Below are positions 1 to 5,118 of a stretch of 6,438 nucleotides of DNA, one piece after another. A program made the position numbers and the translations under genes. The DNA comes from an uncultured Acidimicrobiia bacterium (GTDB taxonomy: Bacteria > Actinomycetota > Acidimicrobiia > Spongiisociales > JAENVV01). The stretch lies in NCBI GenBank assembly GCA_905480085.1, contig CAJQPD010000158.1, positions 1-6,438 of the forward strand, read 5' to 3'. Numbering within the stretch: the stretch's first letter is position 1; each line of letters opens with the position of its first letter. The notes under the pieces were generated by a model. It saw only the letters and a list, made by a program, of their open reading frames with translations. It was not told the origin of the DNA and did not search any database.

Positions 1-413
1 TGAGCGTCGTGTTCGTCAACCCGGGTGAGGCGGGTTTCTTTGGCGACCAGCCGGCAGATTCCCGAAATGTCCAAATGGGCGACATCAGCAATCGTGTGGG
101 TGGTGCGGACTACCTGCTCGGCCCGTTCAAACGACACGTCACCAGCCGCCAACGAACTGAGCACGTCGGGTCGGTCAACCATCCGTTTCGTGACCGCCAC
201 CAACCGTTTTGCGGTGTGAGCAGACAAGTCAGCTCGGGAACTGACCCACTCGGCCATCGTCCGGCACCCGTCACCATGATGGACCTGGCGGGTATCGAGT
301 TCAGCCAACCGGATCGCTTGGCGGGCCCGGAGGCGGCCGATCAGCCGTTCGTCAGCCACAAAATCTTGTTCGAGTTGATCGGTGGTAACCGATCGCAAAC
401 CATCGCTTTCCAT
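1..413 (-). CDS. DUF222 (13E12-type) HNH endonuclease family protein, N-terminal part
   Basis: The minus strand from 413 to the left edge stays open for 137 codons and encodes the N-terminal DUF222 domain that in Actinobacteria usually precedes a C-terminal HNH nuclease domain. Visible features are an Arg/Leu-rich helix (ERLIGRLRARQAIRLAELD), then GCRTMAEWVSSRADLSAHTAKRLV, and the block RPDVLSSLAAGDVSFERAEQVV, which is typical of the family. The HNH motif would lie beyond position 1, so nuclease activity cannot be confirmed. The frame extends upstream to a stop near 495, so a GTG at 467 is an alternative start. The ATG at 413 has only TTGGGGA directly against it, too close for a normal Shine-Dalgarno, so the start is uncertain. 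Such genes are often multicopy in actinobacterial genomes; their role is not well established. Confidence 0.8.
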   Translation of the reverse strand, partial: MESDGLRSVTTDQLEQDFVADERLIGRLRARQAIRLAELDTRQVHHGDGCRTMAEWVSSRADLSAHTAKRLVAVTKRMVDRPDVLSSLAAGDVSFERAEQVVRTTHTIADVAHLDISGICRLVAKETRLTRVDEHDA

Positions 414-486
414 TCCCCAACAATACGACCCGGCAGTGACAAAAACCGTCGCGAAACACCCATCCACAAAGGGTTTTCGAAGAAAT

Positions 487-510
487 TGTGGACCTCAGCT
501 CAGGTCCACA
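487..510. repeat. Inverted repeat with 9-bp stem, possible terminator
   Basis: TGTGGACCT and AGGTCCACA form a perfect 9-bp stem around the 6-nt loop CAGCTC. Read on the minus strand it is followed by AATTTCTTC, a loose pyrimidine run, so it could terminate a transcript entering the DUF222 gene from upstream. It could equally be a protein-binding palindrome. It lies 74 bp upstream of the chosen DUF222 start and 20 bp upstream of the alternative GTG start. Confidence 0.4.
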
Positions 511-709
511 GGCTTTGTCCCGAGTTTCACATTCGTTCATTAGGTAGACCGGTCCCGGCCCCTTGAAGCTGAATACCGGCTAGTTCCTTCCACAAGGCGC
601 AGGCCGACTAGCTCTGCCGTCCCGGCCAACACCGAGCGGACTTGGATCGTCCGCCCCACCCGAGTCGGCAATTGCGTCGCTGCATCATTGAAACGGGTCA
701 GGAATCCGC

Positions 710-779
710 CGCCAGGCGATTCGAACTCCTGCCAGACCTGCCTGGCGCTGGCAAGAGGACCCTCCTAGAGAGCCAGCGT
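710..779. other. Two overlapping hairpins inside repeat unit 1
   Basis: CGCCAGGC (710-717) pairs perfectly with GCCTGGCG (740-747), and CGCTGGC (746-752) pairs perfectly with GCCAGCG (772-778). The two stems share two bases (746-747), so they compete slightly or stack. Such stable stems next to each other suggest a folded RNA or a cruciform-prone DNA unit. The second stem ends 8 nt before the next repeat core. Confidence 0.45.
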
Positions 780-843
780 ACGTGGCGTCGCTGCTCGTTG
801 AAACCGAACTCGAACCAGACACGCGGCCAGTTCGACCGCCCAA

Positions 844-894
844 AGCAGCCGCGCATTAGACAAGGGACCCTTCGGAAGGGGCGGGCGGGCTGCT
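844..894. other. Long hairpin inside repeat unit 2
   Basis: AGCAGCC (844-850) pairs perfectly with GGCTGCT (888-894), and between them CCCTT-CGG-AAGGG forms a second, inner stem. The outer stem ends one base before repeat core 3, in a position comparable to the hairpin that ends just before core 2. There is no T tract, so it is not an obvious terminator. Confidence 0.4.
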
Positions 895-1338
895 AGTCGC
901 TGCATCGCCAAAACGGACCTCGAATCAGGCGCGGCGAGTTGCTGTCTGCCCATCGAATCCAGGCAGTGGCATGACCCACATTCCTAGAGCCGTCCTTAAC
1001 GTCGACGCATCATTAGGCGGAACTCGAAGTAGATGCCCGGAATCCGGGGTCGGCGGTGAGTTCCAGTCAATGTAGGCGGGCCCAAACCGTCATAAGGACC
1101 ATCTGAGGTTCTTCAGCCCAAGGATGGATTCGCTGCATCCTTGAGAAGAGACCGAGTCAGGGGATCGTTGCACCAATCAATCGAGGGTAAATACGAGGCC
1201 GGCGATACACAGTGCCCACAACCCTTCGAGAACCGATAAGAAGAATCCCACTCATCGAGGACGACCAGTGCGACAACCGCTTTAGTCGCGAGGATCACCA
1301 CGATCTCGTGACAGTGACTCACGACCGGGTGGAATGCG

Positions 1339-1593
1339 ATGAAAGGGAAACAGACCTTCTGGCTTTTGGCAGCCCTCGCGGTTGGACCACTGCTCGGCTT
1401 CCTCAGCGCGTCTCCGCTTTCAGGACTCGGTGCCTGGTCCGGCAACGGTTCCACCACTAAGTCCGGGCGCCCGAGATCTTCCATGACCGACAGTCCGTTA
1501 GTACCGCTCGATAGTCGCGGTTCCTGTCTTCTCTGCCCAAGACGTGATCACGAGGTGCGTCTTTTCATCGGAGACCCTGACGAGCGACACTGA
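1339..1593 (+). CDS. Possible small secreted or membrane protein, doubtful
   Basis: An 84-codon frame starts with ATG at 1339, preceded at a good distance by GGTGGA. The first 32 residues look like a signal peptide or single membrane helix: MKGK, then a hydrophobic run through WLLAALAVGPLLGFL. Third positions of this first part are G/C-rich, as in real genes here. After about residue 40 the protein becomes Arg/Ser-rich and low in character, and its last 96 bp run antisense to the end of the PNPOx-like gene at 1498. It may be the surviving 5' end of a broken gene, a small real gene, or chance. I do not recognise the protein. Confidence 0.25.
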   Translation: MKGKQTFWLLAALAVGPLLGFLSASPLSGLGAWSGNGSTTKSGRPRSSMTDSPLVPLDSRGSCLLCPRRDHEVRLFIGDPDERH

Positions 1594-1977
1594 TGAGACC
1601 GTGAGTCTGAACAAGTCATACGGATCAGTTCCCGGGTTTCCGATGAAGGCTGAGTACGCCTGCCGCTTGGTTGCGTCGTCGACAAGTTCCACGATGCCGG
1701 CGAGCTTGGCGTCTCCGGCGAGTAGTTCGCTTGTGTCGGGATGACTGTGGATTGAGTATCTCTGGTCACGTTTGAGGTCGGCGCTTTTTCGGGATCCTGG
1801 CATCGAGCCGAGCCAAATGTCCTCGTTCCACCAGCGTACTTCGGTGCCGCTGGCCCGGGGAGACCCGTCGCGTCCGAGCGTGGCGATCACATGGTGCAGG
1901 TTCGCTTCGAACCGAGCTCGAACGGCTGTCGCCAACTCGGTCGAGATACTTGAAAAATCCGCCCAATCCGTACTCAT
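1498..1977 (-). CDS. Pyridoxamine 5'-phosphate oxidase-like FMN-binding split-barrel protein
   Basis: The 159-aa product has the length and layout of small PNPOx-like split-barrel proteins, which bind FMN or F420 and act as reductases or oxidases in the cytosol. The family blocks are visible: HHVIATLGRDGSPRASGTEVRWW (about 28-50) for the first strands, then the basic segment SRKSADLKRDQRYSIH (62-77) that usually contacts cofactor phosphate, and the C-terminal strands LFRLTVSSVSLVRVSD (122-137) and HLVITSWAEKTGTATIERY (141-159). The substrate cannot be told, and a role in vitamin B6 synthesis should not be assumed. The ATG at 1977 has AAGGA 14 nt upstream, a long spacing. Nothing on the same strand lies close enough to be an operon partner; yaaA ends 134 bp upstream. 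Confidence 0.85.
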   Translation of the reverse strand: MSTDWADFSSISTELATAVRARFEANLHHVIATLGRDGSPRASGTEVRWWNEDIWLGSMPGSRKSADLKRDQRYSIHSHPDTSELLAGDAKLAGIVELVDDATKRQAYSAFIGNPGTDPYDLFRLTVSSVSLVRVSDEKTHLVITSWAEKTGTATIERY

Positions 1978-2018
1978 TGAAATCTTAGAAATCCTTCAGG
2001 TCCTGCCTAACCGGACCG

Positions 2019-2047
2019 ATCATATTTAGTACAAGCAAACAAGACCA
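2019..2047 (-). promoter_or_regulatory. Candidate promoter of the PNPOx-like gene
   Basis: On the minus strand TATGAT (2024-2019) matches a -10 element and lies 41 nt from the start codon. At a 17-bp spacer the -35 hexamer would be TGGTCT, only a half match. The segment falls between the end of yaaA and this gene and supports separate transcription. Confidence 0.3.
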
Positions 2048-2048
2048 C

Positions 2049-2102
2049 GGGCCACCTCCTCCGGCCCTTATGCCGCCCGACGAATCTCTCCTCGTTGGGC
2101 GG
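2049..2102 (-). terminator. Two hairpins behind yaaA, likely terminator region
   Basis: Just past the yaaA stop on the minus strand, CCGCCCAACGA (2102-2092) pairs with TCGTCGGGCGG (2083-2073) as an 11-bp stem with one G-T wobble and an 8-nt loop. A second stem, GGGCC (2067-2063) with GGCCC (2053-2049), follows, and the minus strand then reads GTGGTCTTGTTTGCTTGT, which is T-rich though not a clean T tract. Together they probably end the yaaA transcript. Confidence 0.5.
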
Positions 2103-2111
2103 TTGGTCGTT

Positions 2112-2885
2112 TCAGGCGATTCCCCGAATGAACGTCGGACTGCTCGTTGTCGATTGGGCGGGACTGTACTCGTAGCCCATCCCGTTGAAAGACCGGAGAC
2201 CCTTCACCGAGGTCACCTTGTTTCGGATCAACCAGGCGGCCATCTCACCACGAGCCCGCTTCGCAAAGAACGAAATGATCCGGTACTCACCCCGATTGAA
2301 ATCCCGGAATACCGGGCTGATCACTTTGGCGTCGAGTTCATCGGTCCGAACTGACATGAAATACTCCTTGGAGGCCAGGTTGATGAGCACTTTGGTCCGG
2401 TACCTGGCCAGGTCTGCGTTCAGGGAGTCGGTAATTCGGGTTCCCCAATACTCGTATAAGTCTTTGCCACGTTCGGTCTGCAGTGCAGTACCCATCTCCA
2501 ACCGATACGGCTGCATGAGATCGAGCGGACGAAGGACGCCGTACAGGCCAGACAGGATGCGTAGATGCTTCTGGGCGTAAGTGAAGTCTCTTTCCCCGAA
2601 CTCGCTGACGTTCAAGCCCTGGTAGACGTCACCTTTGAAGGCGATGATGGCGGGACGACTGTTCGACCGGTTGAACTCGGGCTCGAAGAGTTGGAATCGC
2701 TCGTGATTGAGCTGAGCCAGTTCATCGGAAATGTCCATGAGGGCGCGAAGATCCGCCGGTGTCTTGGTCGTCATGACGCCTACCAGTTCACTGATTTCGT
2801 CCGTCATTCGTGGGGCCGAGATTTTTCTGGTCGGCAGTCTTGATTCGTAGTCAAGGGTCTTGGCCGGCGAAAGAACGGTGAGCAC
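2112..2885 (-). CDS. yaaA: Peroxide stress protein YaaA (UPF0246/DUF328)
   Basis: The 257-aa product matches the YaaA family along its whole length; the E. coli protein is 258 aa. Hallmark blocks are LSPAKTLDY (5-13), AFKGDVYQGL (82-91), LSGLYGVLRPLDLMQPYRLE (111-130), INLASKEYF (168-176), ISFFAKRARG (204-213) and FNGMGYEY (233-240). In E. coli YaaA is part of the OxyR response, limits free intracellular iron during hydrogen peroxide stress, and binds DNA. That role is family knowledge, and no OxyR site is evident here. The start is GTG at 2885 with AGGAG 9 nt upstream. It follows the small hydrophobic gene after about 140 bp, so it may have its own promoter. Confidence 0.95.
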   Translation of the reverse strand: MLTVLSPAKTLDYESRLPTRKISAPRMTDEISELVGVMTTKTPADLRALMDISDELAQLNHERFQLFEPEFNRSNSRPAIIAFKGDVYQGLNVSEFGERDFTYAQKHLRILSGLYGVLRPLDLMQPYRLEMGTALQTERGKDLYEYWGTRITDSLNADLARYRTKVLINLASKEYFMSVRTDELDAKVISPVFRDFNRGEYRIISFFAKRARGEMAAWLIRNKVTSVKGLRSFNGMGYEYSPAQSTTSSPTFIRGIA

Positions 2886-2894
2886 GGTGCTTAT

Positions 2895-2926
2895 CTCCTG
2901 AGGTACAACGTCGAAGCGTGATTCTA
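2895..2926 (-). promoter_or_regulatory. yaaA ribosome binding site and candidate -10 element
   Basis: AGGAG at 2899-2895 on the minus strand, 9 nt before the GTG, fixes the yaaA start. TAGAAT (2926-2921) is a good -10 match and would give a transcript with a leader of about 30 nt. No convincing -35 hexamer is seen. Confidence 0.4.
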
Positions 2927-2967
2927 GGTCTGTCAGCTGGCGCGCCGATCGGGTCCGAGTTAGTGGG

Positions 2968-2987
2968 CTACCGTTTGGTGCCGGTAG
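2968..2987 (-). terminator. Weak hairpin between the small hydrophobic gene and yaaA
   Basis: CTACCG and CGGTAG form a 6-bp stem with an 8-nt loop, 40 bp behind the stop of the small hydrophobic gene. No T run follows on the minus strand, so termination would at best be partial. Confidence 0.2.
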
Positions 2988-3026
2988 ACATGACGGACCG
3001 TGATCAAGAGGAATCCGTCGTATTAC

Positions 3027-3257
3027 CTATGACCCGGGAGTTGGCGGGGGAACTTCTTGGACATCGATGGGTTCTCCGGCGCGCCGTTCCTTCTTCCAAC
3101 GGACGAGCAAAGTTGTGGCCAGCCCCAGTGCCAGTTCGTCGGCAAGGGGGATGAAATCGGGGATGAGCACATCGGAAACAAATAGGAAGCCGACCACGGC
3201 CGTAAGCCACGGCAGTCGGAGTCCCGAAGCCCACCGAATGAAGAACTGGGGCAGCAC
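3027..3257 (-). CDS. Small hydrophobic protein with IPDFIP motif (DUF6116/DUF1232-like)
   Basis: The 76-aa product starts at GTG 3257, 13 bp behind the ABC ATPase, with AGGA 11 nt before it. The frame opens as far back as 3320, but that would overlap the ATPase and add a basic stretch unlike the rest. Residues 16-52 form a hydrophobic region broken by the motif SDVLIPDFIPLADELALGLA (28-47), then a basic cluster WKKERR (54-59) and a Pro-rich tail. The D-x-IPDFIP-x-x-DE pattern resembles small DUF6116 proteins and, more loosely, DUF1232 membrane proteins. The function is unknown. Its position suggests cotranscription with the ATPase, but it is far too short to be a normal ABC permease. Confidence 0.7.
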   Translation of the reverse strand: MLPQFFIRWASGLRLPWLTAVVGFLFVSDVLIPDFIPLADELALGLATTLLVRWKKERRAGEPIDVQEVPPPTPGS

Positions 3258-3270
3258 GGCCGAAACAGTC

Positions 3271-4068
3271 CTAGTCAGGCGGGGCGGTCGCCCGGAACCG
3301 GCCACCCTCGAACGACACATCCAGCGGCATCCCGAATGTCTCAGACACAGCGTCAGAAGTCAACGTGGTCTCGATCGGACCCGAGGCGACGATCTTGCCG
3401 TCGTTGAGCATGATGATATGGCTGAATGAAGCCGGTATGTCGTCGACGTGATGGGTGACGAGCACCATCGGAATGCCTGCTTCCCGGCCGAGCTGGTCGA
3501 GCGACCGAACGAGGCGTTCCCGAGCGCCGAGGTCGAGCCCGGCGTTTGGCTCATCGAGGAGGAGAAGTTCCGGCTCGGCCATGAGTGCCCTGGCAATCAG
3601 AATGCGCTTCTTCTCGCCTTCGGACATCGTGTCGAAGGTCCGATGAACGAACGATCCGGCGCCAAGCGACTCGATGAGTTGAACGGCCCGGTCGAAGTCT
3701 GCCGGTTCGTAGGTATGCCATCGTGTATCAACGAACGAGGCATGTTTGCCAGTGACCACGATCTCGAGGCAGTCATACCCCTCGCGTACGAGATGGGCCG
3801 GGGTGGGGCCGACATATCCGATCCGTTTGCGAAGTTCGCGCACGTCGGATTCGCCAAGCGTGGTGCCGAGCACCGTGACCCTGCCACGCGTGGGAAACAG
3901 ATATGACGAGACCACCTGGAGGAGCGTCGTTTTGCCACAGCCGTTTGGGCCGAACAAGACCCACCGCTCGTGGGCTTGAATCGTCCACGATATGTCGCTC
4001 AGCAGTTTGTTGCCGGAACGAACGACATCGACATCCGTCACTTCTACCGCGGGTTGCTCAGCCACCAT
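3271..4068 (-). CDS. ABC transporter ATPase, ModF/PhrA-like (COG1119 type)
   Basis: The 265-aa product is a single nucleotide-binding domain. Walker A is GPNGCGKTT (40-48), the signature is MSEGEKKR (148-155) in place of LSGGQ, Walker B is LLLLDEP (168-174) with D-loop GLD, and the switch histidine is in VTHHVDDIP (204-212). After Walker A the segment IGYVGPTPAH (83-92) has no Q-loop glutamine in the usual place. The GEKKR signature and the NAGLDLGARE and THHVDDIP wording recall COG1119, the ModF/PhrA-like stand-alone ATPases whose transport role is often unclear. No permease follows, only the small hydrophobic gene. The start could also be TTG 4077 or GTG 4080, which sit 8 and 5 nt behind GGGAG; the ATG at 4068 was chosen because it gives the usual short lead before VEVTDVDVV. 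Confidence 0.88.
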   Translation of the reverse strand: MVAEQPAVEVTDVDVVRSGNKLLSDISWTIQAHERWVLFGPNGCGKTTLLQVVSSYLFPTRGRVTVLGTTLGESDVRELRKRIGYVGPTPAHLVREGYDCLEIVVTGKHASFVDTRWHTYEPADFDRAVQLIESLGAGSFVHRTFDTMSEGEKKRILIARALMAEPELLLLDEPNAGLDLGARERLVRSLDQLGREAGIPMVLVTHHVDDIPASFSHIIMLNDGKIVASGPIETTLTSDAVSETFGMPLDVSFEGGRFRATAPPD

Positions 4069-4094
4069 GGCGGGCAACACTAGTGCTCCCGTGA

Positions 4095-4112
4095 GGGGCG
4101 CATTGTCGCCCC
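4095..4112. other. GC-rich hairpin in the divergent intergenic region
   Basis: GGGGCG and CGCCCC make a perfect 6-bp stem around a 6-nt loop. It lies in the untranslated leader expected for the ABC ATPase gene, 5-14 nt upstream of its GGGAG, so it could affect translation. No known riboswitch pattern is recognised. Confidence 0.3.
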
Positions 4113-4148
4113 GTCTCCAAACGCCCCCGTCGCTGGCCCCGGCCACAG

Positions 4149-4179
4149 CTCATACTTGTGTCTCGTCGGCTAAGTTCAA
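4149..4179 (-). promoter_or_regulatory. Candidate promoter of the ABC ATPase gene
   Basis: On the minus strand TTGAAC (4179-4174) and TATGAG (4154-4149) resemble -35 and -10 elements, but with a 19-bp spacer, two more than ideal. It would overlap the promoter proposed for the divergent metallo-hydrolase gene, so the two may exclude each other. Confidence 0.3.
4171..4176 (+). promoter_or_regulatory. -10 element placing transcription start at the hydrolase ATG
   Basis: TAAGTT ends 6 nt before the ATG at 4183, and no Shine-Dalgarno sequence is present. This spacing puts the first transcribed base at or next to the A of ATG, the pattern of leaderless mRNAs that are common in Actinobacteria. Confidence 0.35.
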
Positions 4180-4182
4180 GCT

Positions 4183-4812
4183 ATGACCATCATCAGCAGA
4201 CTCGCCGATTCCTGCCTCACAGTTGCCACCGAAGAGGGCACCACGCTTTTTGACCCGGGGTTCTTCAGCTTCGATACCGATTTCGTGGACCTCGATGACC
4301 TGGGAGAGGTTCAGCGGGTGCTCATCACCCACGAACATGCCGATCATGTGAAACCCGAGTTCGTGAGATGGCTCATTGATAGGGGCGACGACGTCGAGGT
4401 ATTCGGCAACCAGGCTGTCGCCGATCTCCTGTTACCCCACGACATCGAGGTTGCGATCAGCAATCCAAACGGCGTCACCTCCGAGGATGTGCTCCACGAA
4501 ATGCTCCCGAACGGGGCTCGACCTCCGAACCGCAGCTGGACGATCGACGGGGTTCTCACCCATCCGGGAGACAGCCACGAGCCGAATGTGACGGCTCCGA
4601 TTCTGGCGTTGCCCTGCCTTATGCCGTGGGGATCGATGACCGGGGCGGTGGCTTTCGCCAAGCGAGTGGCGCCGCTCCAGGTCATACCGATTCATGACTT
4701 CTACCTGTCCGAGTCGGGTCGCCAGACTGCCCGCCATATGGCTTCTGGGGCGCTGAAGAGCGCCGGGATCGAACTTATCCCTCTCGACTGGAACGACTCC
4801 TACACCGTCTAG
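4183..4812 (+). CDS. Metallo-beta-lactamase-fold metal-dependent hydrolase (UlaG-like)
   Basis: The 209-aa product has the MBL-fold hydrolase layout of the COG2220 type (UlaG-like). The first strands lead to FDPGF (23-27). The zinc motif HxHxDH is present as THEHADH (49-55, His50, His52, Asp54, His55). A second block, HPGDSHE (127-133), is followed by the late metal ligand region IPIHDFYLS (168-176) with His171. No signal peptide is seen, so it should be cytosolic. The substrate is unknown: relatives act on lactones, phosphodiesters or phospholipids. It is transcribed divergently from the ABC ATPase and ends 6 bp before the stop of the convergent DUF2277 gene. Confidence 0.88.
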   Translation: MTIISRLADSCLTVATEEGTTLFDPGFFSFDTDFVDLDDLGEVQRVLITHEHADHVKPEFVRWLIDRGDDVEVFGNQAVADLLLPHDIEVAISNPNGVTSEDVLHEMLPNGARPPNRSWTIDGVLTHPGDSHEPNVTAPILALPCLMPWGSMTGAVAFAKRVAPLQVIPIHDFYLSESGRQTARHMASGALKSAGIELIPLDWNDSYTV

Positions 4813-4818
4813 GCCTCG

Positions 4819-5082
4819 CTAGCGGCGCAGAGCGGTCCGCTCTCTGGCCTTGGCGGCCTCAACTTCGCGATTGCGAGGAGTGGCCGTGGTGACCAAGCGC
4901 CCGAGCATACGCTCGGTGGCGGCGGCAACCTCTGTGATCGCCTGTTCGAACACCTCTGCGTTGGCCCGGGACGGCGAGCGTGAGCCGCTGAGTTTGCGAA
5001 CATACTGTGTGGCGGCGGCCCGAACTTCTTCAGACGTGGCGGGTGGTTCGAAATTGTGGAGGGTTTGGATGCTTCTGCACAT
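4819..5082 (-). CDS. DUF2277 domain-containing protein
   Basis: The 87-aa product covers the whole DUF2277 family pattern: MCRSIQTLHNFEPPAT (1-16), RAAATQYVRKLSG (21-33), a central helix ending EVAAATERMLGRLV (51-64), and the conserved tail TPRNREVEAAKARERTALRR (68-87). The MCRSI start with Cys2 is typical, so the ATG at 5082 is preferred over longer upstream starts that would overlap the metal ABC ATPase. The function is unknown. It lies 19 bp behind the ATPase, so it may be read from the Fur-family operon, and it also has a promoter-like sequence of its own. Confidence 0.9.
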   Translation of the reverse strand: MCRSIQTLHNFEPPATSEEVRAAATQYVRKLSGSRSPSRANAEVFEQAITEVAAATERMLGRLVTTATPRNREVEAAKARERTALRR

Positions 5083-5088
5083 GACCCC

Positions 5089-5118
5089 ATCGTACCGCCG
5101 GTTAGCCGTGCAAGTCAG
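5089..5118 (-). promoter_or_regulatory. Candidate promoter of the DUF2277 gene
   Basis: On the minus strand CTGACT (5118-5113) and TACGAT (5094-5089) are separated by 18 bp, and the -10 ends 6 nt before the ATG, so transcription could begin at the start codon. GGGG 2 nt before ATG is too close to be a normal ribosome binding site. Its -35 lies inside the ATPase coding end. Confidence 0.35.

Larger units (their letters stand above)
674..1165 (+). repeat. Five degenerate repeat units, about 105-128 bp apart
   Basis: The core GTCGCTGCATCATTGAAAC recurs with changes starting at 676, 787, 896, 1001 and 1129 (spacings 111, 109, 105 and 128). Copy 1 and copy 2 share 17 of about 19 bases with one gap. 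Copy 4 matches copy 1 at 12 of its first 14. Copy 5 keeps TCGCTGCATC then TTGA. Copies 2, 3 and 4 also share a second block, CGGA(A/C)CTCGAA or a close form, and copies 2 and 3 continue alike to GGC(C/G)AGTT. TCCTAGAG precedes copies 2 and 4. The units look like an old tandem duplication that has drifted. No open frame runs through them, and no known repeat class fits well. Confidence 0.6.
414..1338. other. Long gene-free stretch upstream of the DUF222 gene
   Basis: No frame in this stretch gives a protein I recognise. The open frames present are short, Arg/Pro/Ser-rich and without plausible ribosome binding sites, as expected of chance frames in G+C-rich DNA. What it does hold is the palindrome at 487-510, the degenerate repeat units from about 674 to 1165 and the hairpins between them, all listed separately. 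The remaining parts (511-670 and about 1170-1330) show nothing I can name. A decayed mobile or coding region is possible but unproven. Confidence 0.5.

Noticed and set aside
9..566. 185-codon plus-strand frame over the DUF222 region
   Set aside because: It is antisense to a clear DUF222 coding sequence, has no family resemblance and is rich in residues typical of antisense frames.
711..745. tRNA-like fragment around GATTCGAACTCCTGCC
   Set aside because: It looks like a reversed T-arm, but no acceptor stem, anticodon arm or CCA-compatible end can be built around it.
674..1165. CRISPR array
   Set aside because: Core copies resemble CRISPR repeats only in TTGAAAC. They differ from each other too much, the spacing of 105-128 bp is too long, and no cas gene is present.
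674..1165. Integron attC array
   Set aside because: The units are spaced and structured somewhat like attC sites, but the RYYYAAC and GTTRRRY core pairs are missing and no cassette genes lie between them.
1465..1475. Terminator behind the PNPOx-like gene
   Set aside because: CGGGCGCCCG is a perfect palindrome but has no loop, and no T run follows on the minus strand.
1113..1484. 123-codon minus-strand frame with a hydrophobic middle
   Set aside because: No ribosome binding site, no recognised domain, overlap with repeat unit 5. The hydrophobic part is probably the complement of other sequence and not a real helix.
2185..2580. 131-codon plus-strand frame
   Set aside because: It is antisense to yaaA, whose family match covers the whole region.
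2918..3154. 78-codon plus-strand frame starting in the yaaA upstream region
   Set aside because: No ribosome binding site and antisense to the small hydrophobic gene over its second half.
3448..3906. 152-codon plus-strand frame
   Set aside because: It is the complement of the first ABC ATPase across its signature and Walker B motifs.
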